Below, one piece after another: positions 1 through 13,100 of a DNA stretch of 64,000 nucleotides. Source of the stretch: Lepiota brunneoincarnata. Lineage: Eukaryota > Basidiomycota > Agaricomycetes > Agaricales > Agaricaceae. The notes under the pieces are model-generated. The model had not been told where the DNA came from, made no database searches, and was given only the letters and a program-made list of their open reading frames with translations. Position 1 is the stretch's first letter; each line of letters begins with the position of its first letter. Location: contig JAEBUN010000008.1 of NCBI GenBank assembly GCA_023014365.1, positions 496,001 through 560,000 of the forward strand, in the 5' to 3' direction. Position numbers and translations under genes: made by a program.

Positions 1-3000
1 TAGGTAATGGCACCTCTCCATGGTGCAGGGCTAGCAGGGTGATCTGGGTTGAGAACGAGCCATTATCCTTGGTATATGCAAATTAGCCACACAGTTTAGG
101 AGATAAGTGGCATGGGCCACACCTTCGCGACAAACTCTCCTCGTTTGGGACCACTGATAAGCCAATCTCGGATCGCCTCTTCGATGTTATACCGCATGGC
201 AAATTGCTGTTTATGGTCGTTCGCACTCGGACCCCAGTGAAAGGATGTGTCGATCGTAAGTTCTGCAGAGATTGGCTGCCCCGCGTACAACGAAGGGGGT
301 CCGGAGCTCGTGACATGGCCGAATGGTGTTGCGAGGATGTTAATGCGAGCAGCTGCCATAATCTTGTTTCGAGGTCAGGGAGGGAGTCAATGAATGCGAA
401 CTTTAGACACACATGCATCTGAGGTATATCAACTGGAATTCTGATCTCTCGCCAGTTTCCTTCAGCTTGTTCGGTGTGTTGGTGCCTTGCCAAAATCTGC
501 CCTCGATTGGTCCAGCGGTTCAAATATGACCTCGAAGAGTCGGCTTACTTGTTTCGCGGAGGATAGGATTTCCCCGAATTCAGAGTCTTGCGGCGCTTCG
601 GGAACCAAGAGTTCCCCCGTCACATTGTAGAGCTCCACCCAGGATGCATCAGTAGCGAGCGCATCAACGAGATGGTTCACTAAGGGAACATGGGGGAGCT
701 CCCGTTGATTCTTGCTCATCACATCTTTGGCAACGTGTTCAATAAGCTCCTTGACCTCTATGGAATCGTTGAGGGTAAGGAAAGAGAAAGTCGGGCTTCA
801 CATACCAGTCCGCAATAGACGGTATCTGATCAACAGTGTCAGGGATTCTTGAACTGATGGTGGTCAGTGAGTTGATTGACGTATACAATGAGTATGCATG
901 GCGCGTACCGGGGCCATGGACAGAATTGATGCAAAACAGGAAGTTGGCTGGTTGCATAGGGGTGATAGTCTCAGGGGAGTCAAGACACGTATTTTGCAAA
1001 GTGCTTGGGAGAAGAAGCTTACCATTCCTCTGGACTTTGGTGGGGATGTGATCGTCACACCATCGATACCCCCAGCAGGCATCTCTAGCTCTGCCGAGGC
1101 TATTCGGATGTGCTGGTGGCTCGTGGTCGAAACTGTGAATTTTGATATCAGTCTGGCATGCGGGGTTTAGCTAGAGTGTGGCCCATCCGATTCGGAATAA
1201 TCTGACCTCGACCCTCTGAAGAAGTCTTGTACGTTGACTGATATTGGGAGTGTCGTAAATAACACTCTAGTCAAGAAGAGTTTCCGTTTCATTGAGGGCT
1301 GTTGTCTTGTGGTATATTCCACCTCGATACTGATTTTCTGTTTCATTAAGGGTCAGAATTCAATAAAGGCCACAGTACAGGGATGCCGCACTAAATCATG
1401 TAGTGCTGAAGAATCAGAATGTGGGATGAGGATATGGTATTCCCGGTTTTGCTCAAGCTCTCGTAATGTGAGACTCTCACTATCACCTTCTAACACCATT
1501 TCCCGGTCTATTTGATTACAAACATTTCAGTATCCGAGTATTTAGAGTCAAGTTTTAGCGGTACCTTCGGCACAAGCTTCTGGGTACTTCCAAGTGACAT
1601 TGGGGCAGATGAGGTGTAGCTTGAGCGAGTCAATATCGTTCCTCCCAGTTGAGATTGCAAGCAACATCGTAGGTGATCTACCGAGCTCAACTGCGCTAGA
1701 GTCACTAACAGGCTATATGCAAATAGGGAGGGATGTTTGTCACTTACTACGAGTCGACTGATCCACGGTAACATCTAGTGCATGGGCATCCTGGGGTACC
1801 CGTATGATGGCATTACTTGATTTACCCGAAGTTGACGGTTTGTTGGTGTTTCTTCGATAATCCCACTGAAATACGAGGCGTTCTGTACGTATTTCGCTAG
1901 TTTGGACGAGGTATTTGCCCATGTAGATTGCCTGTGAGAGTGAACACATGTTAAACTTCAACGTGAAGGATACTCACTGGACAGAAGAGCTGTAGGGCAT
2001 TCTGCCCCGGGGCGAGACTGGTGAAAGTCTCTGTAAACTTGTATTTTTCGGATTCACGTCCAGTAGCAATGACGGTGACGTCGTTAACGGGTAAGTTCTA
2101 AGCAGATTTTAGCCAGAATCAGGGTGGTGCTCATTGGGGGATGGCTTACGCAAGGTAATCTGTTCGTGATGCGTACATTAAGATACACTCCATCTTGCGT
2201 GTCCGCTAACTGTGCATCAGGAGTTACCTCAAGGGACAAGATCGGATGATCGGGATGAATGATATCTGCAAACAGTTAGAGATTGAAGAAACCAAGTGTC
2301 GATAGAACCCACCCGACTCCAGCTTGTGGGCCGTTTCCACCAGAGCAGACACAAGTCTCGAAATATACTCGATTTTTTCTTCCTCGTGTATAAGCAGCTC
2401 ACTACCCTGGTGCTCGATGTAGCCCTTTAGATATGAAAGGAGGTTGTGCAGCCATTCATTATCCCTCGACTTGTCCATTCCGTCGTGCGTATCCAAAGCA
2501 CGTGAGAGCATATATGCTTCCAATGCGGTCCATGTATGTGGAGCATAGTGGGCAGGTAAAGAGCTGTATGTTGTGAGAGCGGTGATAAATTGTCCACGAT
2601 GTCTGTATGAATCATGTCCTGTTAGATTAGGCCTCCCATATGACATGTCACATACAAATCGAGTGCCGCTAAACTGCCGTGAAGCTTGAGAGCAGATTTT
2701 CTCCGCCCGGCCTTGGTGTACATAGAGATGGCACGGTTCGTAACATCCACATAGAGCTTGTAGAAGGCTTCACGATCATGAACAGCACCGAGAAGCTCTT
2801 TATTACTGATTGATGTCGTTGAATTGGTTTTGGGTGTGTTTAACATAGGAGATGCATGCATTGAGAAAGGTGGTTTTGCTGGTAGGTGGCCTACGTGAAC
2901 ACCGACAACATCGAGCTGCGAGCCTCGATCAGCGAGCAATTACTACGACGACGTCATGACAATTGTATCACCTGATGCCGAGCAATCTCATAGAGCTCTC

Positions 3001-4354
3001 CTTTACTTGCGTAAAGCAGATTTTGCCTACTCCCATCAAGGCTCAGAGACGTAAACCAGACATCATACTGCTTGAATAACGCTGAGGGAAGAGGAATATA
3101 TCCAAGATTCGGTGAAGAACATGGGTAGGGATTCCTTGGTATCCCAAGTGAGCACAGGATCGGGGAAAATGTGACATACGTACGGCGATGGTGCGGAGGC
3201 GCTGACCAAACCTTGCGAGGAAGTCCGCCGCTTTCGTGGCGATGTCATTAATGCGTTCTAATTTGGCGAGAAGCTCGCATTGCCGACCGAGGAGGAAGGT
3301 TCTGAAGTCGAACATGGAAATCGTATTCGCGAGAATGAGTTCACGGTAAGGTTTCTTGGTGACGGATAGTAACTGCAAGGTGTCGTCTTCCGGACCTGCA
3401 TTGATAAGAGTCCCAAACCAAGAGAAATTCTTTTCCCTCCATTTGTGATTGAATGATGCCTCCAGTTCATCGAATTGTGCCAGCGCTTCCTCAAGAAGGT
3501 TCATTCCTTCGAACGAGCTCGCCAGACTTTCCTAACATTAGTAAGTCAAGAGCACTTTTCATTCAATAACAAATTCACTTTGAGTATGAAGAAGGTGCAG
3601 AAGTTCCAACCCGGCATCTGTTGCTGAGTTTCCGATCGGCGTACTTCCTCTTCCCTCTGACTAACAGTGGCGTCGAATGCAGTCATCAGACTATCCTTCA
3701 CTTTGTTTCCAAACTCTCCCCATGCCAGAGGATTGGCATTTGTCATGGACCAAGTCACCTGGATGCATCTGTTCTCAATTAGCCTCCAAACCAGATAAGG
3801 GAGTCTATCGGCAGACCTGTCTCGTTTATCCTGGTTAAAGTCTGTCTTTAATTTATCAAGGACGGTGCCTTTTATCTGGAATAGCTTCCCACTGCTAGGA
3901 ACAGGCGTATCGCCTTTGACGAGGTGTAATATGAGCCATTCCTGGTTCTTGCGAGAAAGGATGGCGTTGTGCCACTCCTTTACCTGCTTCTTGACAATGT
4001 TTTTGTAAGTCTCAAGATCACCAGGCTACATAGTCGTGTTGTCGGATGAATATATGTTCAGCAGTCGGCATTTGACGACATTACCTCGCAAGCGACTACG
4101 TAGATGTGCAGCAATGGTTTCTCCAGCAACGTCATCGGTATCTGCGATACATGTTCATCCCGGACGCTCTCAAATGGTAGAAGCTTGACGTCGAGTTCCT
4201 GGATCGTCCGTATTGATGGCCGGTTGGGCGGTTTCCAATGAATGTTGCGAAGAGGAAATTGTGCCCTGAGAGCTGCCTGTAACTGCTTCCATGACTCTGT
4301 TAAGAGAAAGGATGGAGAGGTCGTATAAGATACGATGACAGGGTTTTTGGTCAT
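1..4354 (-). CDS. TRS130: TRAPPII complex subunit Trs130/TRAPPC10 (3' end outside window)
   Basis: This multi-exon gene encodes the large TRAPPII subunit, which acts as part of the Rab (Ypt) exchange factor at the late Golgi. The chosen ATG is at 4354; a GTG six bases upstream is not a credible start. Family-typical stretches are visible: YKNIVKKQVKEWHN followed by a QEWLILHLVKGD segment (about 4020-3900), EEALAQFDELEASF and NTISMFDFRTFL (about 3490-3300), and near the C-terminus EEAIRDWLISGPKRGEFVAK. A 55-base intron (122-68) then leads into DNG..TLLALHHGEVPLP, which is still open at base 1, so the last residues lie outside the window. The middle (about 700-3000) is split into many short exons that I did not resolve individually. 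The gene is transcribed divergently from RRP3, with only 99 bases between the two start codons. Identity is well supported; exact exon borders are only partly so. Confidence 0.85.
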
Positions 4355-4453
4355 TATCACTCAGTAAATGGTTGCTCGACGGTATATTCAATGTGGTGAT
4401 CGTGGGAAAAATGAGAAAGAAAATCCTCCCAAATTATCTCTCTGGAGTCTGCA
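4355..4453. promoter_or_regulatory. 99-bp bidirectional promoter between TRS130 and RRP3
   Basis: The start codons of two divergent genes are separated by 99 bases, so this interval must hold both core promoters and both 5' leaders, unless transcription starts inside the neighbouring gene. I see no clear TATA element. The assignment rests on gene arrangement only. Confidence 0.6.
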
Positions 4454-6006
4454 ATGCCGCCGCCAGAGGAAGCTAGCACATCAGCGACCCAAGTCACTTT
4501 CAGATCTTTGGGCCTAATTGATCCTCTGCTCGAGGCGCTTGAGCAGCTCAACTTCAAAACACCAACAGAAATCCAAGCTGAAGGTCTACCACATGCTTTA
4601 GAGGGTCGGGATATCATTGGGGTCGCTGCAACTGGCTCAGGAAAGACAGCGGCCTTTGCGCTACCTATCCTACAAAAACTCTGGGAGGAACCAAGAGGTC
4701 TCTTTGCGTGCGTGCTCGCTCCTACTCGCGAGCTTGCATACCAAATAGCACAGCAATTTGAATCCTTGGGCTCGGCTATGGGTGTCCGTTGTGCCGTCAT
4801 TGTTGGAGGAATGGATATGCCTACACAAGCGATAGCTCTTGCCAAGCGACCTCATATCATTGTGGCTACCCCCGGTCGGCTGATAGACCATCTGGAGAAG
4901 ACTAAAGGATTCAACCTGCGGAATATCAAGTTCCTGGTGTGTATCCTTCATTCCCATTCCCGCATCTCACCAACGTTCTACAGGTTATGGATGAAGCTGA
5001 CCGCTTACTGGATATGGATTTTGGGCCCAGTATCGACAAGATCTTGAAGCTCATACCCAAGGAACGAACTACATATCTATTCTCTGCGACAATGACAACA
5101 AAAGTTGCCAAGCTTCAAAGAGCTAGTTTGTCCAACCCTATCCGTGTTGAAGTTTCGACCAAGTATGTCAGTTCACACCGAGCTCCTTAGGCATATCTCA
5201 CTGTTCTTTACCCAGGTACCAAACTGTATCCACCCTTCTTCAATATTACCTCCTAATGCCACTTAAAGACAAAGACGCGTTTCTCGTTTACTTGGCAAAC
5301 ACACTAGCTCAAAATTCCATAATCATTTTCACCAGGACTGTCAATGATGCGGCTAGGTATGTTGTTCGAATCTCAGTTCAGAGCACTTCATATATTTCAC
5401 TACAGGCTATCAATAATCCTGCGAATCTTGGGATTCCCCGCAGTACCTTTACATGGCCAATTATCGCAGAGTCAACGGTTGGGTGCTCTTGGGAAGTTTA
5501 AGAGTGGTGGAAGAAAAGTATTGGTAGCGACTGATGTGGCAAGTCGGTAGGTTCAACCTGCCTACATCTTCTGATAGTTCGAACCCACGACTGCACGCAG
5601 AGGCCTGGACATTCCATCCGTCGACGTCGTCATCAATTTTGACATTCCCTCCCATTCTAAAGATTACATTCATCGAGTAGGACGAACTGCCCGTGCGGGA
5701 CGGGCAGGAAAATCAATAACACTCGTAACACAGTACGACGTGGAGCTCGTGCAACGAATAGAGCAGGTGATAGGGAAGAAGATGGAATTATGGCCAACGG
5801 ATAGCGAGGAAATTGCACTGCTGAAGGAACGTGTTAACGAAGCAGGGCGAGTGGCAATCGCAGAATTGAGGGAACAGGCCGCGAGTGGGAATAAAGGACG
5901 TAAGCGTCGAAGGGAAATCGGTGGGCGCGACGATCAGGATAGAGATGATGATGTCGTGGAGGCGGGCATGCCAACGAAAAAGAAAAGATCTAAAGGGGCT
6001 CAGTAG
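4454..6006 (+). CDS. RRP3: DEAD-box ATP-dependent RNA helicase Rrp3/DDX47
   Basis: This is a nucleolar DEAD-box helicase needed for 18S rRNA maturation. There are five exons: 4454-4936, 4984-5162, 5216-5356, 5406-5546 and 5601-6006, 1350 nt in total, giving 449 residues. The helicase motifs appear in order: Q motif (F..LGL.. with PTEIQ), Walker [25 protein letters not shown] as [31 protein letters not shown] and [10 protein letters not shown]. The [10 protein letters not shown] segment after the DEAD box and the short lysine/arginine-rich tail (KKKRSK) fit the Rrp3/DDX47 branch. All four introns have GT..AG borders, three with GTATGT or GTAGGT donors. The stop codon lies 47 bases from the stop of the convergent oxygenase gene. 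Confidence 0.92.
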
Positions 6007-6053
6007 CAGCGCTGTTGATCCTTCGGGTAGATTTTAAGAGGATAGGCTCCATT

Positions 6054-7070
6054 TCATCGCATGAACATCAAGTCAGATCGTAGGACGTATTTTGTGCCAC
6101 TCTTGACGGGAGACCCTTCGTGTAGTAAGCACTCTTGCCCATGCCTGGGTGCCGCGCCGTGAGCTTAGTGGGGCTCTACAACGAACCATGTAGCTCACCG
6201 ATGCAAGAGGCCAATGCCTCGAGTCAGCGGAGGTATAATCTCTTCCTGAGGTTTCCCTCTCCCGTCCTTGTAGAAGATCGTCTAATGAAGAGAGGTTAAA
6301 TAATAGGCCAAGTACCAACGGACGGACAAACCTCGCCACCCTCCACTCCATCTTCTATACCCGTTAGGTAGATCAACAACGTCCACTCTGATTTGGCTCC
6401 AGTCAACGGGTCCCGGACAGATTCGTCGTAATGTGGTCTAATGCCCCAAATACGATTACCATTGGCCAATACCCGGAAAATTCATTAACCCACCCAAAAT
6501 ATTGCGAGGGTTCATACTTATAAACCCGGATGTTGGAGTTGAATGAGTGAGGGTATCGAGGCTCGTCCGTGGTCATTTTCTTCGCCGAGGCCGGGTATGG
6601 AAAGGATGGTAGGTACGGCGCAAGCAGTTTATGCAGCTTCTGAGCAAAGTCCAGAGACGTAATCGAGAACCTATCTGCCAACGGCCGTCTCAAAATCAAT
6701 CGACCTATTAGATGTTCACTGGCAATACGAACCACATACAATTGACTCTTTCAGCTTCGCCTCTCTTTTTTGGTGGTGTACGTTCAAGAGGCAGGCTGTC
6801 AATGAACTTCATATAGGCCTTGCATTCTGCAGGAGAGAGCAATTCCTGGTCCACTATTGTCAATAGTCGCGGCGCAACGGGAATGGCGGGGCATATGTCG
6901 ATGACCAGTATTTGGTCCTCAAGGATTACCCGGCACTCTAGCTCCTCCTTGGAGGACAGAGTAGGGAAGATGACCGGGGGTTGCATGGTTGCTTGTGCCG
7001 ATGGGGATGTTTTGGAAGTCGGGTTAGAAGAAGTGGCTACTGCCTTGGAGTTTGCTTTCTTCTTTGTCAT
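6054..7070 (-). CDS. 2-oxoglutarate/Fe(II) oxygenase, prolyl-4-hydroxylase type
   Basis: This is a predicted Fe(II)- and 2-oxoglutarate-dependent hydroxylase of about 270 residues, probably cytosolic or nuclear because no signal peptide is seen. The start is the ATG at 7070 (MTKKKANS); the reading frame further upstream has no ATG. The introns are short: the first has donor GTATGTGG at 6739, and another begins inside KYEPSQYFG and rejoins at PHYDES. The iron site is HxD in PHYDES, with a distal histidine in CLLHEGSPV. The 2-oxoglutarate-binding lysine lies in SGTKYVLRSD. RVNYRFSI.S.DFA and NIRVYKYEP are typical of fungal prolyl-4-hydroxylase-like proteins. The substrate cannot be told from sequence. 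The gene converges on RRP3 and is followed upstream in tandem by ALG3. Confidence 0.82.
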
Positions 7071-7265
7071 GATCTTGGCGGGAAGGGTTTGTGAGGGTAC
7101 TTTGGCTCGGAGAGAGGGCGAAGGTGTAACATTTACTGTGGTCACAAGATTCTCATTCAGGTGACGTGTCCCTCATGTATGTCAGAGGCGAAGGATGTCC
7201 GTAAGTGTTAAAAGCATAGTTTAGGTTCTATGGCAAAGCTACACGATTCTACCTAGGCAACCTCC

Positions 7266-8811
7266 TCACTCTGTTTTTGCAGTGGAGGATTGCGAGGGAG
7301 AGGGCAGCCCTATCGAGAAGCCATTCGGATGACCGAACCACACGCCGGCCAGTAGCAACAAATGCGCAACCAACAAAACACCCGAGGATAGGTTAGTGGA
7401 GGGATAGATGTTCCAAGCATATTCAACCACCAGGAGAAGGATAACCCTCCAGAGATTCTGGTAAGCACATAGTTTCACATCCTGTGTTCATGCACTCACT
7501 TGAAAATAGTAGGGTACCGCGTTCTCCAAGCCAAAAACGGAATTTGCATGGCATACCATGAATAAAACTGGTAGTGTAGTGACCGCGCAAACAAAATGCC
7601 AATCAAGTTTGAGGTGAACAAGATGGTAGCAACATCTGAAAATAATTTTCTGAGAATGTAAAAGCGCCTGAGCACCGAATGGTGGCCTACAGTCGGGAGT
7701 AACAGGAGCGAGACCAGCTGGCTGAAGTGGTCGCTGGAGACCACGGTCCAAGACTCTCCAAACACCCCCATCTGGCTTACACCACTTGAATAAGCCGAAC
7801 AGGACAAGTGTAGAGGCATGCCCTGTGAGTAGACTCAGAGCAAATTTCGGGCTCAGGAACGTGGGCTCGTCGACGAATCTCCAATTGACTGTCCATTTGT
7901 GTAAAAACACACGTCCTAAGTCGAATGCTCCTTTGATGTAGCTCCAAGGATCTTCGTTAAGGAAAGGAGAGGCGATTAGAGCTTGGATAGCTATTAGCGT
8001 GAACCCGTATCGCATCGTCGTAGCGAGGCCCCTGCGCTTGAAAGTGATGACGAGAAGTCCCGGAAGATAAAGTAGGATTGACATTTTGATGGAGAGTGCT
8101 CCGCTATACATACAGACGTCAGTATGAACGAGAACGTAGCTGGATGCTATTTACCTGTATAAGAGAATACCCGTATCGTCTAGATCATTTTGGTGCGCCC
8201 ATATAGCCATACCCATCAGAAGTGTCGCCCAGCAATCATTGAAAAGGCGAAGAACGAAGATGGAGTGGAGGCGTTTGCTGAGCGGTAGTAGAAGAATAAG
8301 CCAGTTGGGGATATTCCCTGCCTTGTGATATATTCCACAGGTCACCACGAGTGTGAGAATGTATACAACGCCATAGATGTGCTGAACAAATTGAATATCA
8401 CGTCCCGAATCTGTATGTTTGTATAAGAACTCGTGGATCCGGACGTGGCCAGCGGGGTAGCTGATTGGAGGACGTCTTGAGGCTTGGGGTGAGCTCGAGA
8501 GGAAAGTACGTACACTAAAGGACCTGTTGGTCCAGATATTAGGGTATAATTATGTTGACCCTTGATGTAAAGCTCTGCCTGGGCCATGTAGGTTTCCCAA
8601 TCAATTTCTGTGTCTGTTAAAACGAAAGGCCGGCTTGTGAGTGAGCTGAAGTGGACGGATTTGCAAGCTTACAAGAAACAAATTTAATAACCAGCTCTGT
8701 AAGTACCGCATCCCCGATGATGGCCAATGCTGCTAAAGTCCAGAAATTGCGGCGGTCGAAGAGAAGAGACTTGACGAAACCGAGAGCATGATGGAGGGGG
8801 TTGTGAGCCAT
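7266..8811 (-). CDS. ALG3: Dol-P-Man:Man5GlcNAc2-PP-dolichol alpha-1,3-mannosyltransferase Alg3
   Basis: This is an ER membrane enzyme that adds the first lumenal mannose, from dolichyl-phosphate mannose, to the lipid-linked Man5GlcNAc2 precursor of N-glycans. It has several exons with short introns. The start is the ATG at 8811 ([10 protein letters not shown]) and the stop TGA at 7266. Diagnostic family blocks are [26 protein letters not shown] (split by the intron with donor GTACGT), [58 protein letters not shown] and [16 protein letters not shown]. Many hydrophobic segments agree with a polytopic GT-C-type glycosyltransferase. PLP2 ends 71 bases upstream, on the same strand. Confidence 0.92.
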
Positions 8812-8882
8812 GCGTGGGAATGTATTGACCGCCCGTTAATCTACCCCTATTGCACGTATTGTAATATGTTACATGGTTTTAT

Positions 8883-9826
8883 ATGTCAAATTCAAAGTCT
8901 GAATCAGAACCATCGTTCGAAGATCTGATGTTCTTGGGCGTCATCTTGACCCTCGACCGAATTCTAGAAGGCGGGTCGTCATCTTCTTCCTCACTTTCAT
9001 CATCGTCGCGGCGGGTACCAGGGGGTAGTCGCTCTGGAGGATCTACTGCACCTGATACTAGAAGCATAGCTTCAAGTTCTGTAAAAAAAAAAGATGGCTT
9101 AACGAGTAATAACCCGGGAACACACAAGACTTGCACCTTCAAGTGAGCGGTCCCTTTCTGCACCCCAGGCGACAATCTGGTTTCTAATGTCTCCCTTACG
9201 ATAAATGATGAGCATCGGAATTCTCGAATCCGGTAGGTTCGGTATGCATTTATCCCCAACGATGGAAACGAACTTTGTCCGCGGGTACTTCTGCGCTAGT
9301 GTGCGGATTTGTTGGAATGCCAGGTCACTCCTCGGAATACTGTTAGGGGCCATGAACAACCGGATTGTAAAAGCATGGAAAATCGTTCACCCGTCCTTGT
9401 ACAGAAAACATACTACAGCCGTTCCGTGCTCCTCCTCGTCTCCTGGTTCATTGGCCTTGCTTGCGTCCGTGACTTCCGTGGTATAATCGTCCCTTCCTAT
9501 CGGATACACCCGCCCAAAGCGAGCACGCTGGGCCTCTTTCTTCTGTCCTTCGATTCTCCTTTCCTGATAATCTCGTATTCTGCGCTCTATCTCGTCATTC
9601 TTTGCTTCGTCCTCAAGCTCTCGAAGCTCTGCATCATCATAGTCATCCAGCAGGTCGTCGAGAGTCGGCGACGGTGGAGGTGGCGGCGTTGTTGGCGTCT
9701 CTGGCCGGGGAGGTAGGATCCCATGCTTGCGCAAGGCATCGTTACTAGAAGCCCAGGTTAACTACCGTGTGCAAGGGCTAAGGAGTATTACACACAATTC
9801 TGTATCTTCATTAGGGTTGATTGCCA
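8883..9826 (-). CDS. PLP2: Phosducin-like protein Plp2 (PDCL3 type)
   Basis: This is a cytosolic thioredoxin-fold co-chaperone of the CCT chaperonin, which helps fold actin and tubulin. The short first exon at 9826 encodes MAINPNEDTEF and is joined through a GTGTGT..AG intron to NDALRKHGILPP, the conserved N-terminus of this family. A proline-rich linker follows, then a charged helix (LRELEDEAKNDEIERRIRDY), then the thioredoxin-like domain: GTAVVCFLYKDG, TKFVSIVGDKCIPNLPDSR, PMLIIYRKGDI. The C-terminus is acidic and serine-rich, ending in DSDFEFDI. The introns interrupting KDG|IPRSD and SLE|ELEAM both resolve in frame. The gene is divergent from the Dicer gene, with about 310 bases between starts. 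Confidence 0.9.
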
Positions 9827-10135
9827 TATTGATTAGATGAGAGTAGGATCAGATAGGGGGATGCTGAAGGTCTGAAGTTTGAAAGTGCTATTATCGATGA
9901 TGATTGCTCTCAGGATGGGGACTGTAAGGCCTACTTTGCTGTAATATAAGTGCTTTGCACACCGCCTGCGCAACAGGGACATTCGAACACGTGATGCTAC
10001 GCGTTTCCATGGCTAGGAATCAACACCGCGCAGCCATTCTCAAGCTTACTGTCATCCACGGCTATCCTTTACCCCAGGCAAAATACAATGCTAACGGGAA
10101 TTTAACCCACATTCACGTACAATACCCTTTGAACA
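9827..10135. promoter_or_regulatory. Shared divergent promoter of PLP2 and Dicer
   Basis: This 309-base interval separates the two divergent start codons. I see no coding segment or strong repeat. It is inferred to hold both promoters from arrangement alone. Confidence 0.45.
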
Positions 10136-13100
10136 ATGGCAGAGAGCGAGGACAATCCCATACGCAGCTTACGACCACGAAAATACCAGGAGGAGATTTT
10201 CGAGCGAGCTCAAACAGGTACTTGGTGCAGTCGCCCGTTCAGACAAGTTGTAGACCCATATGACATCAGAAAATATCATTGCCGCTCTGGATACGGGAGC
10301 TGGAAAGACTCTGATAGGGCTCCTGCTCATTAAATGGATCGCGGCTCTCGAAACCTCGAGGGACAAACTGATCATTTTCCTCGTTCCAAGAGTTTCATTG
10401 GTGGAGCAGCAAGCCAAATTTCTCAGCGATAATACGCCACTGCGCATCTCGAGGTTGTATGGAGCACTCGATGTTGAATTAAGTGACCGGATTCAATGGA
10501 GGAGGCGATTGGAACGATGCGACGTTATTGTTATGACCCGTATGTCCCCGAGAGAAGAAGAAAACGCTCCAACTACTCATATGTCGATCTATCGGCAGCG
10601 CAAATTCTTGTCAATCTGATAACCTCATTCCCTCTGGAGCCTGGAACAGGTCGCACTCTTGGTTTTTGACGAATGCCATCATACACGCAAGAACCATCCA
10701 TACAACATCATCATGCGTGAATACTTCCAGATCAGGTCGACTGAACGAAGACCAAAAGTATTCGGAATGACCGCCTCCCCTATCTGGAACACAAAAGACC
10801 CGACGGGCTCTCTGATGGCCCTGGAAGCGGATATGAATTCAAAAATCATCAGTGTCCAGGAGCACGTCACAGAACTCGCCACCCACACCCCGAGGCCTTC
10901 TGAGGTACGGAACAATGGCCTCCAAGAGACCACTTGCTCATACTTTTGACCAGGTAATCAGAAAATACCCTCTTCCCCCTGAGCGATACAAATTTCATGA
11001 CCCCACATTGTTCGCTTGCCTATCTATCATCTCTCAGGCAACCTGGAACTATATTGACGTTCCTGTGGCCGAGCCTAGAGATGAGATATCACTCGACCCT
11101 GAGCAATCTTGGCCCATACTGCGCATCTTTATACCTATTTCTTGAGATTCGTCATGCCCTTCAACACGTTCACTCGCGGCCCCACTCAACAGGTTTCGAT
11201 ATCGAGACCGACACGACAATGGATGTTTTCCCCACACCCGGGACGTCCCAAAATGCCCCGTCAGAGGAGCTGTTGCTAATACAGGATATTCTCTCCAGCT
11301 TTGAGGCCTTTTTCTTGGTTCCCCGGCACCCAAATACCGTTCCAGTTCCTGTGCCCACTAGTTGGTGCGCTCCAAAAGTCAATGTTTTAAAAGATATACT
11401 CTTCGAATGTTACAATCCGAACTTTCAGGCAATAATTTTTGTGGAACAACGCCAGGTGGCGGCGTGTTTATCCAAGGTCCTCCCGGCTATGCCAGACCTC
11501 AAAGACAAGATTCGGTCCGCCCATCTTGTTGGTCAAGGCGTTAATAGTGAAGGAGTCTCGCAAACTACAGACGCATACAAAGGTGACGCGGTTCGGTCGT
11601 TTAGGAGTGGAGAGGTCAACGTTCGTGGGTAACATTCTTTCTCTCTTCTATGTACGCTGAATTGCGTTTTGAGGGTTAAGTCATTGCAACGTCTGTCGCA
11701 GAAGAAGGACTCGACTTCCCTGTAGGTACTTTGCCCAATTGCAAAAGTGCCCATTCTCATCCCATCCAACTTAGGCTTGCGACCTCGTTATCCGATTCGA
11801 TTTGTTCCAGCACATGATAGCATACGTGCAGTCTCGTGGGCGAGCCAGAAATGCAACCTCCCGTTTTGTCGTCATGATACAGGAGGACGACAAAGTCAGC
11901 CTCGCTCGTTATCACTCGTTGCAGGAACAAGAACCAGAAATGAACAAGGCTTACCGATCCCGTCATCAGCAGCAGAACATTCCAACTAGTAGCTTGGGCA
12001 ATGAAGATGGCGATGACGATGTCGACGACGAACTAGATGCTACTGATCTGGCGGAACGAGAAAGATTTGTAGTTCCCTCTACCGGTGCCGTTCTCACATA
12101 CGACAACGCCATCGGCTTGCTGAGCCATCTCTGTGCTCTCATCCCTCGTGACAGTTTCACTCCCGTACACAAGCCTAGATTCGCTGGTGACTTCCAGTCT
12201 ATGCTAAAGTTACCAGTCAGCATTCCTTTGCCCCCTGAACAGCTCATCTACATCGGACCATTCAAAAACTCAAAACGGGAAGCGAAGCGCGCTGTTGCAT
12301 TCATCGCAGTCAAGCGCCTTTATGAATTGGATGTTTTCGATGAATACCTATTGCCAACACCCGGAAAAACCCTAGGGGAAGAGGAACTATCTCATGCTCT
12401 GTCCAAATTAGATGTCCAGTACCCTTCTATCACTATCACCGCTGATGTCAAGTCTCCTTGGACGATCGGGGAAAGACTGTGGCTACATCCTCTATACATT
12501 AGAGGAAATCCTACTATGGGTTTGATAGCGGGGACACCTCTCCCGTTTGCCGAGCTTCGTTCTGATGTTCTCCTCCGAACTGGACGACCACGGCTCTTGG
12601 TCCTGGATGAAACAGACGGGCCGGAGCAATGGGAGGTTATGCATGAGTATACGAGGTTGGGCATATTCTACCGTGTTACCGGCAGCCCGTTAGCCAACCG
12701 TCTTAGTGCATTCCTCGTGCCTCTCACTGACGAACTAGGGGTTGATTTCGATGCAATACGACGCATCATTGACAACCCGAACGGGATCAAGGATTGGGGC
12801 GAGATTGATGAACGGCAATATAATCAACTTCTAATACTCAACAAACATGAGTATGGACGAACAAGAATCCTGCAGAGGATCCGAAGCGACCTCTCCCCGA
12901 TGTCCATTCCACCAGCAGGCTCCCATGAGGCACCATGGTCAACCTATTACGAGTATTGGATGAATAGGTGGTGCCGAAACAGGCCAGAAATGGTACTTCT
13001 GGCGGATGGCCCTCTGTTGGAAGCCCCACGAGTAGTAAAGCAGGCAACCAGCCGGTACTCGCTCAGCCCCGAGTATCGCATCCCCCCCGTTCTCCCCGAT

